64,000 bases of DNA from an uncultured Clostridia bacterium (GTDB lineage: Bacteria; Bacillota; Clostridia; Oscillospirales; Acutalibacteraceae), in NCBI GenBank assembly GCA_947598155.1, contig CANQFC010000004.1, forward strand, positions 62,001-126,000, in the 5' to 3' direction. The notes beneath the pieces are model-generated. The model was given only the letters and a program-made list of their open reading frames with translations, had not been told where the DNA came from and ran no database searches. Position 1 is the stretch's first letter. Every line of letters begins with the position of its first letter. The position numbers and the translations under genes were made by a program. Shown piece after piece: positions 7,880-18,237 of this stretch.

Positions 7880-9556
7880 TCAGAACAATCCCGAAATTTT
7901 ACCGTTTTCATCTACATCTATTTTTTCCGCCGCGGGAACTTTGGGAAGACCCGGCATTGTCATAATATCGCCCGTAAGCACAACAACAAAGCCTGCTCCT
8001 GCCGAAACCTTGACATTTTTAACCGTAACGGTAAAATTTTTCGGCGCGCCGAGTTTTGACGGGTCGTCGGAAAAGCTGTACTGCGTTTTTGCGATACATA
8101 CGGGGCATTTGCCGAAACCGAGAGCCTCAAGCTGGGCTATCTGCTTTTTGGCGTTGGGCATAACGGTTATTCCGTCGCCTCCGTAAATCTTTTTAACGAC
8201 CGCCTCAATTTTCTCCTCCAGAGACATATCGTCGCTGTATGAGAATGTGAAATCGCCTTTTTCCTCTTCGCAAAGGCGTACAACCTCTCTTGCCAATTCC
8301 TCGCCGCCTTTGCCGCCCTCTGCCCAGACGGTGGAAAGAACCGTGTTTACGCCGAGCTCACGGCATTTTTTGATAATAAAATCAATCTCAGCGTCAGTAT
8401 CTGTCGGAAATCTGTTTACCGCAACAACGCAAGGAAGCTTATATACGTTTTTGATATTTGAAACGTGGCGTAAAAGATTGGGTATTCCATTTTCAAGCGC
8501 GGTTAAATCCTCATTTCCAAGCTCTTTTTTGTCAAGGCCTCCGTGCATTTTAAGCGCTCTCACCGTTGCGACAACCACTACCGCGTCGGGAACGATGCCT
8601 GCCATACGGCACTTAATATCAAGAAATTTCTCAGCGCCTAAATCAGCGCCGAAGCCCGCCTCGGTTACAGCGTAGTCGCCCATTTTCATCGCCATTTTTG
8701 TGGCGATAACCGAGTTGCACCCATGCGCAATATTTGCAAACGGTCCGCCGTGGACAAATGCCGGCGTGCCCTCAAGCGTCTGAACAAGATTGGGCTTTAA
8801 CGCGTCTTTTAAAAGAGCGGTCATCGCGCCGACTGCTTTAAGGTCGCCCGCAGTTACAGGTTTATCGTCATAAGTATAGCCGACGATGATTCTTGAAAGT
8901 CTTTCTTTTAAATCAGCAATTGAATTTGCAAGGCAGAAAACGGCCATTATTTCAGAAGCGACCGTAATGTCAAAGCCGTCCTCTCTCGGCGTGCCGTTAG
9001 CCTTTCCGCCGAGTCCGTCCGTTATAAAACGAAGCTGTCTGTCGTTCATATCGACACAGCGTTTCCAAGTGATTTTTCTAACGTCAATGCCTAAACTGTT
9101 TCCCTGCTGAATATGGTTGTCAAGCATAGCGGCAAGCAGATTGTTGGCAGCTCCTATGGCGTGAAAATCGCCCGTGAAATGAAGATTTATATCCTCCATG
9201 GGGACTACCTGCGCGTATCCGCCGCCGGCAGCTCCGCCCTTTACGCCGAAAACAGGCCCCAGCGACGGCTCACGCAGGGCAACGACAACGTCTTTACCTA
9301 TTCTTTTAAGGCCGTCCGCAAGACCTATTGTGGTGGTGGTTTTGCCTTCGCCCGCAGGCGTCGGAGTTATGGCGGTAACAAGTATCAGCTTGCCGTTCTC
9401 TTTTTTGCTTTCGTCAAGCATTGAAAGGTCGATTTTCGCCTTGTAATTGCCGTACTGCTCAAGGTACTTTTCATCAACGTGAGCGGTTTTCGCAATTTCT
9501 TTTATATGTTTCATTTCGCACCGCTGTGCAATTTCAATGTCGGTTAAATACTCCAT
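7880..9556 (-). CDS. fhs: Formate-tetrahydrofolate ligase
   Basis: ATP-dependent ligase that makes 10-formyl-THF from formate and THF. At 558 aa it has the normal family length. The nucleotide loop [16 protein letters not shown] (about residue 65) and the downstream [26 protein letters not shown] block are diagnostic. It feeds one-carbon units to purine and methionine synthesis, or to the Wood-Ljungdahl methyl branch in acetogens. RBS CCGGAGGAAATT precedes the ATG. It lies 17 nt after guaB on the same strand, probably in one operon, which links purine ring formylation with GMP synthesis. Confidence 0.98.
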   Translation of the reverse strand: MEYLTDIEIAQRCEMKHIKEIAKTAHVDEKYLEQYGNYKAKIDLSMLDESKKENGKLILVTAITPTPAGEGKTTTTIGLADGLKRIGKDVVVALREPSLGPVFGVKGGAAGGGYAQVVPMEDINLHFTGDFHAIGAANNLLAAMLDNHIQQGNSLGIDVRKITWKRCVDMNDRQLRFITDGLGGKANGTPREDGFDITVASEIMAVFCLANSIADLKERLSRIIVGYTYDDKPVTAGDLKAVGAMTALLKDALKPNLVQTLEGTPAFVHGGPFANIAHGCNSVIATKMAMKMGDYAVTEAGFGADLGAEKFLDIKCRMAGIVPDAVVVVATVRALKMHGGLDKKELGNEDLTALENGIPNLLRHVSNIKNVYKLPCVVAVNRFPTDTDAEIDFIIKKCRELGVNTVLSTVWAEGGKGGEELAREVVRLCEEEKGDFTFSYSDDMSLEEKIEAVVKKIYGGDGITVMPNAKKQIAQLEALGFGKCPVCIAKTQYSFSDDPSKLGAPKNFTVTVKNVKVSAGAGFVVVLTGDIMTMPGLPKVPAAEKIDVDENGKISGLF

Positions 9557-9573
9557 AATTTCCTCCGGATATT

Positions 9574-11079
9574 TTATTTAACGGTGGGTGTCGTGTCTTT
9601 CTGAATTACATCATGCGCTCCGCCCTCAACAATACTTGTAGCGGAAACGAGCGTAAGCTTGGCCTTTTTCTGAAGCTCCGGAATTGACATCGCGCCGCAG
9701 TTGCACATTGTGGATTTAACCTTGCTCAGCGACAGCGCAACGTTATCTTTAAGCGTGCCCGCGTACGGAACGTAGGAGTCAACGCCCTCTTCAAAGGAAA
9801 GCTTTTTGTCGCCGCCAAGGTCATATCTCTGCCAGTTTCTCGCCCTTGCCGAGCCCTCGCCCCAATACTCTTTATAATAAGTGCCGTTTATGCTGACTTT
9901 GTTTGACGGACTTTCGTCAAAACGGGCGAAATATCGGCCTAACATTATGAAATCCGCGCCCATAGCGAGCGCAAGGGTCATATGGTGGTCGTAAACTATG
10001 CCGCCGTCGGAGCAGACGGGTATATAAACTCCTGTTTCCTCAAAATATTCGTCTCTTGCTTTGCAGACGTCAATAAGAGCGGTAGCCTGCCCCCTGCCGA
10101 TTCCCTTTGTCTCTCTTGTAATACAAATGGAGCCGCCGCCGATGCCGACTTTTATAAAGTCCGCTCCGCAGTCCGCAAGAAAACGGAAACCGTCCGCGTC
10201 GACTACATTTCCTGCGCCGACTTTAACACTGTCGCCGTATTTTTCCCTTATCCATTCAATCGTAAGCTTTTGCCATTCGGAAAAGCCTTCCGAAGAATCT
10301 ATGCAAAGAACGTCTGCTCCCGCGTTTATAAGAGCGGGAACGCGAACCGCGTAATCCCTTGTATTGATACCCGCGCCGACAACATAGCGCTTATGGGAAT
10401 CAAGAAGTTCATTTGGATTTTGCTTGTGCGAATCGTAATCTTTACGAAAAACCATATAGCAAAGCTTTCCGTCATCTGAAATTATAGGAAGAGAATTGAG
10501 CTTGTGGTCCCAAATAATATCGTTAGCCTCTTTTAAAGTTGTGCCTTCCTTTGCCCATATAAGCTTGTCAAAAGGAGTCATAAATTCGCTCACCTTTAAG
10601 TCCGGCTCCATACGGCTTACTCGGTAATCTCTGCTCGTAACTATGCCGAGAAGTTTGCCGCTGTGAGTGCCGTCATCGGTAACGGCTACCGTTGAGTGAC
10701 CTGTTCTTTTCGTAAGTTCGACAACATCTCCCAACGTGTCGTCGGGTTTTACGTTTGAATCGCTCTTAACAAATCCCGCCTTATACGACTTTGCCCTTGC
10801 AACCATAGCCGCCTCGTCCTCAACGGACTGCGAGCCGTAAATGAATGAAACTCCGCCCTCAGTTGCGAGCGCAACAGCCAGCCTGTCACCCGAAACTGCC
10901 TGCATAATAGCCGATACAAGCGGAATATTCATTGTCATTTCGGGCTCTTCGCCTTTTTTGAATTTTACAAGAGGCGTTTTAAGCGATACGTTCGCCGGAA
11001 TGCAAGTGCTGTCTGAATAGCCCGGAATCAAGAGGTATTCATTAAAGGTATGCGACGGTTCGTTAATAAAAGTAGCCAT
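9574..11079 (-). CDS. guaB: IMP dehydrogenase
   Basis: Oxidises IMP to XMP with NAD+, the first step to GMP. 501 aa with a tandem CBS (Bateman) insert around residues 100-230 and a catalytic loop [16 protein letters not shown] that contains the active-site Cys. The flap region ([20 protein letters not shown]) is longer and more charged than in Bacillus GuaB, suggesting a separate clade. RBS TAAGGAGGATTAAAT precedes the ATG. A TATAAT box lies about 35 nt upstream. No purine riboswitch was seen in the 140-nt leader. fhs follows 17 nt downstream. Confidence 0.96.
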   Translation of the reverse strand: MATFINEPSHTFNEYLLIPGYSDSTCIPANVSLKTPLVKFKKGEEPEMTMNIPLVSAIMQAVSGDRLAVALATEGGVSFIYGSQSVEDEAAMVARAKSYKAGFVKSDSNVKPDDTLGDVVELTKRTGHSTVAVTDDGTHSGKLLGIVTSRDYRVSRMEPDLKVSEFMTPFDKLIWAKEGTTLKEANDIIWDHKLNSLPIISDDGKLCYMVFRKDYDSHKQNPNELLDSHKRYVVGAGINTRDYAVRVPALINAGADVLCIDSSEGFSEWQKLTIEWIREKYGDSVKVGAGNVVDADGFRFLADCGADFIKVGIGGGSICITRETKGIGRGQATALIDVCKARDEYFEETGVYIPVCSDGGIVYDHHMTLALAMGADFIMLGRYFARFDESPSNKVSINGTYYKEYWGEGSARARNWQRYDLGGDKKLSFEEGVDSYVPYAGTLKDNVALSLSKVKSTMCNCGAMSIPELQKKAKLTLVSATSIVEGGAHDVIQKDTTPTVK

Positions 11080-11222
11080 ATTTAATCCTCCTTAATGCTC
11101 GTTAAATTATTTTTACTATTATAACATATCATAAGGGCTTTATGAAATAGAATTTTACAAAATTCTTCAAAATTCATACACAAAAAAGACAAGCGGTTTA
11201 CAACATTTTTTGTTAAGGCTGA

Positions 11223-12959
11223 CTATTGCGTATTTTCCGAGCGGAATTGAAGTTTGTAAAGCTGGGCGTACATACCGTTACGCGATATAAGCTCCCCATG
11301 ACTTCCCTGCTCCGTTATTTTGCCGTCCGCGACCACCGCAATTTCGTCTGCGTTTTTTATTGTAGAAAGCCTGTGGGCGACAATAAGAGTCGTTCTGCCC
11401 TCGCAAAGGCTGTCAAGCGCTTGCTGAATTAAAATTTCCGTTGAATTGTCAAGCGCGCTTGTCGCCTCGTCAAGAATTAAAATCGGAGGATTTTTAAGGA
11501 ATACCCTGGCTATTGAAAGGCGCTGCTTTTGACCGCCCGAAAGACGTATTCCCCTTTCGCCTATCTGCGTATCGTAACCGTTCGGCAAAGACATAATGTA
11601 ATCGTGTATGCTTGCCTTTTTCGCCGCCTCAACGACCTCTTCATCGGTTGCGTCAAGTCTGCCGTAAAGAATGTTATCCTTTACAGAAGCGTTAAATAGG
11701 TAAATATCCTGCTGAACAATTCCAATATTTTTTCTCAGCGATTCCATTGTCATCGTATGTATTTCTTTACCGTCTATAAAAATTTCGCCGTCGGTTACGT
11801 CGTAAAAATGCGGTATTAAATGGCATATGGTCGTCTTTCCCCCGCCTGACGGACCGACGAGCGCGAATTTTTTGCCCTTTTCAATGACAAAACTGACATT
11901 GTCAAGAACGTCGTTCTCACCGTCATAAGCGTAGCTGACATTTTTAAACTCAATTCGTCCCGAAAGCGTGCCCGCGTCTTTTGCGCCCTCGCTGTCTTTT
12001 TCCGGTTCCGAGTCCATAATATCAATAAATCTTTCAAATCCCGTAACGCCGTTCTGATACTGCTCCATAAAGCCTATTAAATTCAGTACGGGAGATACGA
12101 ACATATTTATTGAAATGATAAACGCCGAATAGTCTCCTAAATTGATTTTGCCGCGGTACAAAAACAGTCCGCCGGCAATCAGCACAACGACGTTAAAAAT
12201 ATCCGTTACAAATGTATTGCCCGAATGGAACTGCCCCATTGCCTTGTAAGCGTCTTTTCGGGCGCTTACAAATTTTTTGTTCCCTATTTCAAATTTTTTG
12301 CGTTCCTCCGCGGAATTGTTAAAAGACTTAGTCACTCTTATTCCGGAAATACTGCTCTCAAGAGACGCGTTTATCTCCGCTATTGAAACTCGGCTGTCCA
12401 TAAACGCTTTTCTCATTTTTTTGCGCAGAGCTCCCGAAATGCCTATCAGGAACGGAACGCAAATAAAAGAAACGAGCGCAAGGTATATGTTGACCGTGCT
12501 CAAATAAATAAACGCAATTATGACCGACGCAGATGAAATAATAAGATTTTCGGGGCCGTGGTGCGCAAGCTCGGAAATATCCATTAAATCGTTCGTCATT
12601 CTTGACATTATTTTTCCGGTTTCGTTGTCGTCAAAAAAGCCGAAAGGCAGGGACTCCAATTTATTAAACATATCGGAACGCATTTGCGCCTGCATTCTCA
12701 CGCCCATTACGTGGCCGTAATACTGGACAAAATAATTTAGCAACATTTTGATGAAATATATTCCTAAAAGCATTATTCCGAACACGACTACAAGGTTATA
12801 ATTCCTGTTCGGAATCAGGTCATTAAGCATTTTGCGCGTAATAATCGGGTAAACTATTCCGATAAGCGACAAAAGCATTGACGACGCCATATCCGCGTAA
12901 AATATTTTTCTGTGCGGTCTGTAATAACTCAAAAATCTTTTAAGCAAATGTTTTTTCAT
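11223..12959 (-). CDS. ABC exporter half-transporter (permease fused to ATPase)
   Basis: 578 aa, the standard length for a lipid or multidrug exporter of MsbA/BmrA type. Six membrane helices lie in residues about 15-310, and the ATPase follows with Walker A GPSGGGKTT, signature LSGGQKQRLSIARV and Walker B ILILDEATSALD. The Q-loop segment IGIVQQDIYLFNASVKDNI is typical. It must act as a dimer. It is a single-gene unit between guaB and the leucine T-box operon, so neighbours give no hint of substrate. Confidence 0.93.
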   Translation of the reverse strand: MKKHLLKRFLSYYRPHRKIFYADMASSMLLSLIGIVYPIITRKMLNDLIPNRNYNLVVVFGIMLLGIYFIKMLLNYFVQYYGHVMGVRMQAQMRSDMFNKLESLPFGFFDDNETGKIMSRMTNDLMDISELAHHGPENLIISSASVIIAFIYLSTVNIYLALVSFICVPFLIGISGALRKKMRKAFMDSRVSIAEINASLESSISGIRVTKSFNNSAEERKKFEIGNKKFVSARKDAYKAMGQFHSGNTFVTDIFNVVVLIAGGLFLYRGKINLGDYSAFIISINMFVSPVLNLIGFMEQYQNGVTGFERFIDIMDSEPEKDSEGAKDAGTLSGRIEFKNVSYAYDGENDVLDNVSFVIEKGKKFALVGPSGGGKTTICHLIPHFYDVTDGEIFIDGKEIHTMTMESLRKNIGIVQQDIYLFNASVKDNILYGRLDATDEEVVEAAKKASIHDYIMSLPNGYDTQIGERGIRLSGGQKQRLSIARVFLKNPPILILDEATSALDNSTEILIQQALDSLCEGRTTLIVAHRLSTIKNADEIAVVADGKITEQGSHGELISRNGMYAQLYKLQFRSENTQ

Positions 12960-13035
12960 ATTAGGCTTTCTTTCTATGTTTTATTGAGATTTATAGTAAA
13001 TTTTAACACAATTAAAAGCTTTTAACAACCAAAAA

Positions 13036-13066
13036 TTTAAAAGCTGCCCTATAGGACAGCTTTTAA
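13036..13066 (-). terminator. Terminator of the leucine T-box operon
   Basis: AAAAGCTGTCC pairs with GGGCAGCTTTT around TATA; on the minus strand it is followed by an A/T tract with TTTTT. It is nearly symmetrical but only minus-strand genes flank it. Confidence 0.7.
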
Positions 13067-13067
13067 A

Positions 13068-13889
13068 TTATTCATCTAAATTAAACAGCCTTACGGTATT
13101 TTCCGAAAGAATTTGTCTTCGCTCATTATCGGTCAAATCAAGCGCCATAAATCTTTTTATCTCATCGTATGGCGACCACATTGGGTAATCCGTGCCGAAA
13201 AGCACCCTGCCCGCGCCGTAACGGCGGATAATCTCCACCGTTTTTTCAGCGTCGAGACAATACATACTTGACGAGCAATCGACATAAAGGTTGGGAATAT
13301 GAGCAAGCTTTTTTGACGCGTCCTCCCACATTGACCAGCCGCCGAAATGGGCGCCGATAACGGTAAGATTTTCGTAAATCTCCAAAACAGGCAAAAGTCT
13401 GTTTGGATTTGAGTTGTCATACCGGCTGTCACCCGTGTGCATTAAAATGGGCAGACCTGCCTTTTCGCATAGCTTATATATTTTAAGACAGCGGTAATCG
13501 TCAATCTTAAACCCCTGTATATCGGGGTGGAGCTTAACGCCGTGTAGCCCTAATTTAATAATATTGTCTATATCGGCCTGCACATTTTCTCTGTCAGGGT
13601 GAAGTGTTCCAAGGCCGATAAGTCGCCCGCCGCTGTTCCTGACGGTTTCCGAGATAAACCGATTGATGCTGTCGACCTGATGCGGATTAGTTGCAACGGA
13701 CTGAACGACGAACCTGTCAATGCCGGCGTCTGTGCCTTTTTTTAAAAGCATAGCGGTGGTGCCGTCACCGTAGGGCTTTATTTTAACTGAATTATAAAAT
13801 TCACATATTGCCTCTGCCGCCTTATTAGCTATTTTATCGGGGTAAATATGACAGTGCGCGTCTATGCAGTGAAATTTGCCGTCTATCAT
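13068..13889 (-). CDS. Amidohydrolase-family metal hydrolase
   Basis: Cytoplasmic TIM-barrel hydrolase of 273 aa, amidohydrolase_2 type (PF04909). Metal ligands are present: IDAHCHIY (HxH), GVKLHPDIQGF, LMHTGDSRYD, VIGAHFGGWS and the final Asp in LFGTDYPMWS, so it should be active as a hydrolase or decarboxylase. Its ATG overlaps the stop of the TIM-barrel/acyl-CoA synthetase gene (ATGA), so the two are translationally coupled. It ends the leucine T-box operon. The substrate is unknown; context suggests a carboxylic acid or CoA-linked metabolite of leucine supply. Confidence 0.85.
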   Translation of the reverse strand: MIDGKFHCIDAHCHIYPDKIANKAAEAICEFYNSVKIKPYGDGTTAMLLKKGTDAGIDRFVVQSVATNPHQVDSINRFISETVRNSGGRLIGLGTLHPDRENVQADIDNIIKLGLHGVKLHPDIQGFKIDDYRCLKIYKLCEKAGLPILMHTGDSRYDNSNPNRLLPVLEIYENLTVIGAHFGGWSMWEDASKKLAHIPNLYVDCSSSMYCLDAEKTVEIIRRYGAGRVLFGTDYPMWSPYDEIKRFMALDLTDNERRQILSENTVRLFNLDE

Positions 13890-16408
13890 GCCGTTACCAC
13901 GCTATCCGCCTTTTGAAGTCCGAGTTTTTCAACCGCGTCCTTGCGCATTTGATATTTAAGAATTTTACCCGCGGCATTCATCGGGAACGAATCCACAAAA
14001 TCCACATATCTCGGAACCTTATGGCGAGCCATAGAGGCGGCGACAAACTGTTTCATCTCATCCTCTGTCATAGTTTCTCCCTCTTTAAGGATTACGCATG
14101 CCATAATTTCCTCGCCGTACTGCTCATCGGGAACGCCGATAACCTGAACGTCGCTGACTTTTGGATTAGTATAGATAAATTCTTCGATTTCTTTCGGATA
14201 AATGTTTTCTCCGCCGCGGATAATCATATCCTTAAGTCTGCCCGTAATCTTGTAGTTCCCTTCGGGCGTGCGGCAGGCAAGGTCGCCGGTGTGGAGCCAG
14301 CCGTCCTTATCTATCGCGGCGGCGGTAGCCTCGGGCATCTTGTAATATCCCTTCATAATGTTATATCCGCGCGCGACAAATTCTCCCGTCACATTGTCGG
14401 GGCATTCCTCCCCTGTCTCCGGGTCAACAATTTTACACTCGATTTCCGGAAGCTCCCTGCCAACCGTTGCAACGCGTACCTCAAGAGGGTCGTCGGTCGA
14501 GCTCATTGTGCATCCCGGGGAGGCCTCAGTCTGACCGTAAACTATCGTGATTTCTCTCATATTCATTTTATTGACAACATCTTTCATAGCCGAAATGGGG
14601 CAAGGACTGCCTGCCATAATACCCGTTCGCATATATGAAAAATCGGTTTTGGGGAAATCTGGGTGCTCAAGCATTGCGATAAACATTGTGGGAACGCCGT
14701 GGAAAGCCGTTATATGCTCGTTATTGATACAGGCGAGCGCGGGTTTCGGCGAGAAATACGGCAACGGCAAAATTGTGCCGCCGTGCGTCATTGTCGCGGT
14801 CATGGCAAGCACCATTCCGAAACAATGGAACATAGGAACCTGAATCATCATTCTGTCCGCAGTAGACAAATCCATTCTGTCGCCTATGCACTTGCCGTTA
14901 TTGACAATGTTATAATGAGTAAGCATAACGCCTTTCGGGAACCCTGTTGTACCGGATGTGTACTGCATATTGCAGACATCGTCACGGTTAACTTTCGCCG
15001 CCATTCTGTAAACCTCTTCTAAAGGCACCTGCGAAGCTCTTTCAAGAGCCTCGTTCCATTCAAGACAGCCTTTCTGGCGGAACCCGACAGTAATTACGTT
15101 GCGTAAAAAAGGCAGTCTTTTGCTGTGGAGAGGAGAACCCGGTTTCGTGTTTTCGAGCTCAGGGCAAAGCTCGGCGACTATTTCGCCGTAGTTTGTATCT
15201 TTAGCGCCTTCGGTCATAACAAGCGTATGCGTATCCGACTGCTTTAAAAGGTATTCCGCCTCGTGAATTTTATAAGCTGTGTTAACGGTGACAAGAACAG
15301 CGCCTATCTTAACTGACGCCCAAAACGTGATATACCACTGCGGAACATTTGAGGCCCATACCGCAACGTGAGTGCCCGCCTTAACACCCATGGAAATAAG
15401 CACTCTCGCAAATTCGTCAACATCGTCACGGAATTGAGAATATGTCCTTGTATAGTCAAGAGTTGTGTATTTAAATGCGTATTGGTCGGGAAACTCCTCA
15501 ACCATTCTGTCAAGCACGCCTGAAAACGTCTCGTCGATAAGCGTTTCCTTTTTCCAAACGTATTTACCCGTATGCGCGTTGTTTGAAAACAGCGTCTTTT
15601 GATTTCGCGAGGTTGGGGCGAACTGTTTCATATAGTTTACGAAATGGGAAAAAATGATTTCCATATCGTCAAGCTCTTCGCACCAAGACGGGTCCCAAAC
15701 AAGCGAAATAAATCCGTCAAAGTTGACCGAACGGAGAGCTAAAATCATATCGTTTATGGGGAGCTGGCCCTCGCCTATAAGGCAGTATTCAATGCCGTCG
15801 TCTGTCTTTACCGCGTCGCTTATGTGAACGTGGCGTACATAAGCGCCCAAATTTTTAATGATTTCTTCTGGCTTTTCGCCTGATGTGAAATAAGCCGCGG
15901 AAACATTCCAAAGTGCCGCAAGATTATCGCAGGCAAAGCGCTCTAACATATCGCGGAGAACCGATGTATCGGCAAACATTCCCGACGTTTCAAGCAGTAA
16001 AGTAACGCTGTTTTCCTCTGCCTGCGGAATAATGTTTTTGAGAAGAGTTTCAACCGCCGAAAAAATTTCTTCGCTGTATTCCTTTTCCGCACGCAGTCTT
16101 ACATACGGGATTTTAAGATTTTTTGCTATTTCAATACAGCTTTTAATTTCTGTCATTGTATCGTCATAAGCAGAATTGTCGGAAACGTCGCATACCGCGT
16201 CAATACAAGTGAGCTGTAAATTCTTTTCATAAAGCTTGCGCAAGGTTGCGGCGGCCGCGTAATCGTGAAACGCGCCGTCCTTATCGGTGAAAAGGCGGTT
16301 ATGAATGTTGTGTAGCTCAATGCCTTCAAATTTAAGCTCCTGAGCTATATCGCAAAAATCCTCAAAACGGGCATCATGCCAGCCCTTTGTTGAAAACGAA
16401 AGTTTCAT
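13886..16408 (-). CDS. Fusion: xylose-isomerase-like TIM barrel + acyl-CoA synthetase
   Basis: One uninterrupted 840-aa frame with two enzymes. Residues about 1-270 are a sugar phosphate isomerase/epimerase-like TIM barrel (AP_endonuc_2 fold); its usual metal ligands look partly lost (NVSA where D-x-x-H is expected, VWDPSW where the last Glu is expected). Residues about 300-835 are an AMP-forming acyl-CoA synthetase with YTSGTTGFPKGVML, VYGQTEASPG, LHTGDLA, GRLKDMIIRGGENIYP and the C-terminal lysine motif NAAGKILKYQMRK. The ligase half should form an acyl-AMP and then acyl-CoA. The leucine T-box upstream suggests isovalerate as substrate (inference). RBS GAGGAGGCG overlaps the end of the LeuA-like gene. 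Confidence 0.9.
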   Translation of the reverse strand: MKLSFSTKGWHDARFEDFCDIAQELKFEGIELHNIHNRLFTDKDGAFHDYAAAATLRKLYEKNLQLTCIDAVCDVSDNSAYDDTMTEIKSCIEIAKNLKIPYVRLRAEKEYSEEIFSAVETLLKNIIPQAEENSVTLLLETSGMFADTSVLRDMLERFACDNLAALWNVSAAYFTSGEKPEEIIKNLGAYVRHVHISDAVKTDDGIEYCLIGEGQLPINDMILALRSVNFDGFISLVWDPSWCEELDDMEIIFSHFVNYMKQFAPTSRNQKTLFSNNAHTGKYVWKKETLIDETFSGVLDRMVEEFPDQYAFKYTTLDYTRTYSQFRDDVDEFARVLISMGVKAGTHVAVWASNVPQWYITFWASVKIGAVLVTVNTAYKIHEAEYLLKQSDTHTLVMTEGAKDTNYGEIVAELCPELENTKPGSPLHSKRLPFLRNVITVGFRQKGCLEWNEALERASQVPLEEVYRMAAKVNRDDVCNMQYTSGTTGFPKGVMLTHYNIVNNGKCIGDRMDLSTADRMMIQVPMFHCFGMVLAMTATMTHGGTILPLPYFSPKPALACINNEHITAFHGVPTMFIAMLEHPDFPKTDFSYMRTGIMAGSPCPISAMKDVVNKMNMREITIVYGQTEASPGCTMSSTDDPLEVRVATVGRELPEIECKIVDPETGEECPDNVTGEFVARGYNIMKGYYKMPEATAAAIDKDGWLHTGDLACRTPEGNYKITGRLKDMIIRGGENIYPKEIEEFIYTNPKVSDVQVIGVPDEQYGEEIMACVILKEGETMTEDEMKQFVAASMARHKVPRYVDFVDSFPMNAAGKILKYQMRKDAVEKLGLQKADSVVTA

Positions 16409-16411
16409 TTT

Positions 16412-17791
16412 TTACGCCTCCTCATAAACAATTTTATTGATTGCGTTTATGTAAGCGCGAATGCTCGCCCCTACAATGTCGGTAGAAATACCGTTGCCCG
16501 AATAGACCTTTCCGCCCGCGCGAAGCTTTACAATAGCGGAGCCCATGGCCTCTTTACCCTCTGTGACTGCCTGAATCTGAAAATCGTCAAGCTCATAATG
16601 ATGACCGATAATTTTATCTATTGCGATGAAAGAGGCGTCAATGGGGCCGTCGCCTATTTCGATGCCCTCCATATTTTTGCCGTTTTTATCAAGCGTTATG
16701 TGAGCGGAAGCGGTGATAATATTGCCGTTGTTTATAACGTAGCTTACCAATTTGTATGTCGCAGGAACCTGTAACGCCGCCGACGCAACGATTGCGTCAA
16801 GTTCTTTCGCGCCTACCGCGTTTTTCTTTCTCGCAACGCGTTTAAACTCATTGAAAACCTTTGCCGAATCTTCCTCAGACAAGTCATAGCCGAGCGCCGT
16901 AACGGCCGCCGCTACTGCGGCCTCATCGTCATTTTTGTCAAGAAGAATTGAGCTTTCCGAGGGCTGAACCGTAACGGCGGTCTTTTCATTCTTGGCGTTT
17001 TCCGTTATCCAATTTATCTGCTTAACCGTTCTGTTGAGTTCCGTGTAACGGACAGACGAGCAAAATCCGTATTTTTCGCCGCAGTTTTTGATTATAGAGG
17101 CAAATGTTTCAAGGGAAGCCGTTTCGCCGCCGACTGCGGTTTTAACACAATTTGCCCCCCTGCGCACCGCAAGAATGCTCTGCGCCTCCGCAAATCCGTT
17201 TTTATTGTTGCATTTTACGCCAAGCGGTAAACTGATTTTTTCTTCAAGTTCAGAGATAAAATCCGCAAAATCATCGGGGAGCATAACCGACGCACTGTCG
17301 CAAACCGAAACGCAGTCAGCCCCTGCCGAAACCGCCGTTTCAATAGCTTTTATAAGAAAATCCTCTTCCGTTCTTGTGGCGTCCGCCGCGCAAAATTCAA
17401 CTGTTTCGGCAAAGCCTTTTGCACTTTTTACCGCAAAATCAATCCAGTCAATCATTTTGGCGTCTTTTTTGTGGCAAGTATATTCCATTCCCACGGGGGA
17501 AAGCGGAAGCTCGATTCTTATTCTTGAATGCGCGGCAGAGGAAAGAGCCGCGGCGGCATCCTCAATACTCTGCGCGGTAATGCCCGCCGCTACTGAAATT
17601 ACACTGTTCTTAACGAATGAAGAAATTGTGCGTACAAGCAAAATATCCGTTTTAATATTTTTAATTTCAGGTAGTTCAATAACGTCAACGTTCAGCTTTT
17701 CAAGCTGACGTGCAATCTCAATTTTTTCTTTAAAACTGAATGCGCTGTCTTCACGGCAAAGCGTCGTGTCTGCAATTTTGATTTGTTTCAT
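16412..17791 (-). CDS. LeuA-like (2-isopropylmalate synthase family) protein lacking the metal site
   Basis: 459 aa. The N-terminal TIM barrel is homologous to 2-isopropylmalate synthase (FCAADATRTEEDFL corresponds to the usual DATRSD region) and the C-terminus is a LeuA allosteric domain (DDFQIQAVTEGKEAMG, SGNGISTDIVGASIRAYINA). The key sites are gone: DTTLRDGEQ is DTTLCREDSAF, HCHND is KCNNK, and NGIGERAGN is AVGGETA. The divalent metal ligands (one Asp, two His) are therefore missing and classical Claisen condensation is unlikely. With the leucine-binding domain kept and a leucine T-box in front, a leucine-sensing or scaffold role is plausible (inference). RBS AAAGGAG lies 8 nt before the ATG; the fusion gene follows after 3 nt. 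Confidence 0.85.
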   Translation of the reverse strand: MKQIKIADTTLCREDSAFSFKEKIEIARQLEKLNVDVIELPEIKNIKTDILLVRTISSFVKNSVISVAAGITAQSIEDAAAALSSAAHSRIRIELPLSPVGMEYTCHKKDAKMIDWIDFAVKSAKGFAETVEFCAADATRTEEDFLIKAIETAVSAGADCVSVCDSASVMLPDDFADFISELEEKISLPLGVKCNNKNGFAEAQSILAVRRGANCVKTAVGGETASLETFASIIKNCGEKYGFCSSVRYTELNRTVKQINWITENAKNEKTAVTVQPSESSILLDKNDDEAAVAAAVTALGYDLSEEDSAKVFNEFKRVARKKNAVGAKELDAIVASAALQVPATYKLVSYVINNGNIITASAHITLDKNGKNMEGIEIGDGPIDASFIAIDKIIGHHYELDDFQIQAVTEGKEAMGSAIVKLRAGGKVYSGNGISTDIVGASIRAYINAINKIVYEEA

Positions 17792-17811
17792 TACTGTTTC
17801 TCCTTTTTGTA

Positions 17812-18078
17812 AAAATAGAAAAATAAATCCCCGAAGCTTATAGCTTCAGGGACGAATAAAATCCGCGGTACCACCCTAATTGATTTGAGTTAACAAATCC
17901 GCTTTGTAAGGTTCTAACAAACCCTTTGCCATGATAACGGGGCACGCCGTAACTGCTTACTTACATTTCCGCAGCTCTGCTCGAGAATGAGGCTCGTTAT
18001 CCGTTCATACTGCCTTTCACCGCACGGCAGCTCTCTGAAATGAATTTAGGATAACAATTAATTCCTTCATTGCATTTG
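17812..18078 (-). promoter_or_regulatory. T-box leader, leucine specifier (CUC)
   Basis: Minus-strand leader with stem I bulge AGAGAGC, distal loop GGTGAAAGG, upper helix GTTATCC/GGATAAC and specifier CUC at 17989-17991 followed by A and the lower stem TTCTC-GA. The T-box sequence AGGGTGGTACCGCGG lies at 17863-17878. The terminator hairpin CCTGAAGCTATAAGCTTCGGGG and a T-rich tract end near 17812. The spacing codon-N-5 nt-GA matches the other three T-boxes here. Confidence 0.92.
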
Positions 18079-18092
18079 AGATATTGAAATGT

Positions 18093-18121
18093 ATTTTATC
18101 ACAAAGAAATATTACTGTCAA
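18093..18121 (-). promoter_or_regulatory. Sigma-A promoter of the leucine T-box operon
   Basis: TTGACA, 17-nt spacer, TAAAAT on the minus strand, about 20 nt before stem I. Confidence 0.75.
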
Positions 18122-18237
18122 GTGTTTTTTTATTAAATATAAAATTATAAAAACAAAAAAACACTAAGTAATATCAGCCTTATTTTTCCCGTCAGGCAGA
18201 GGTCGGCGGAACCTACAAATTTTGTTATTTATGCCTT

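Noticed and set aside
11080-11222. Purine or guanine riboswitch before guaB
   Set aside because: No aptamer core and too little space between the TATAAT box and the start.
16412-17791. Active leuA (2-isopropylmalate synthase) or citramalate synthase
   Set aside because: All three metal ligand positions and the RDGEQ motif are changed, which no active member of the family that I know tolerates.
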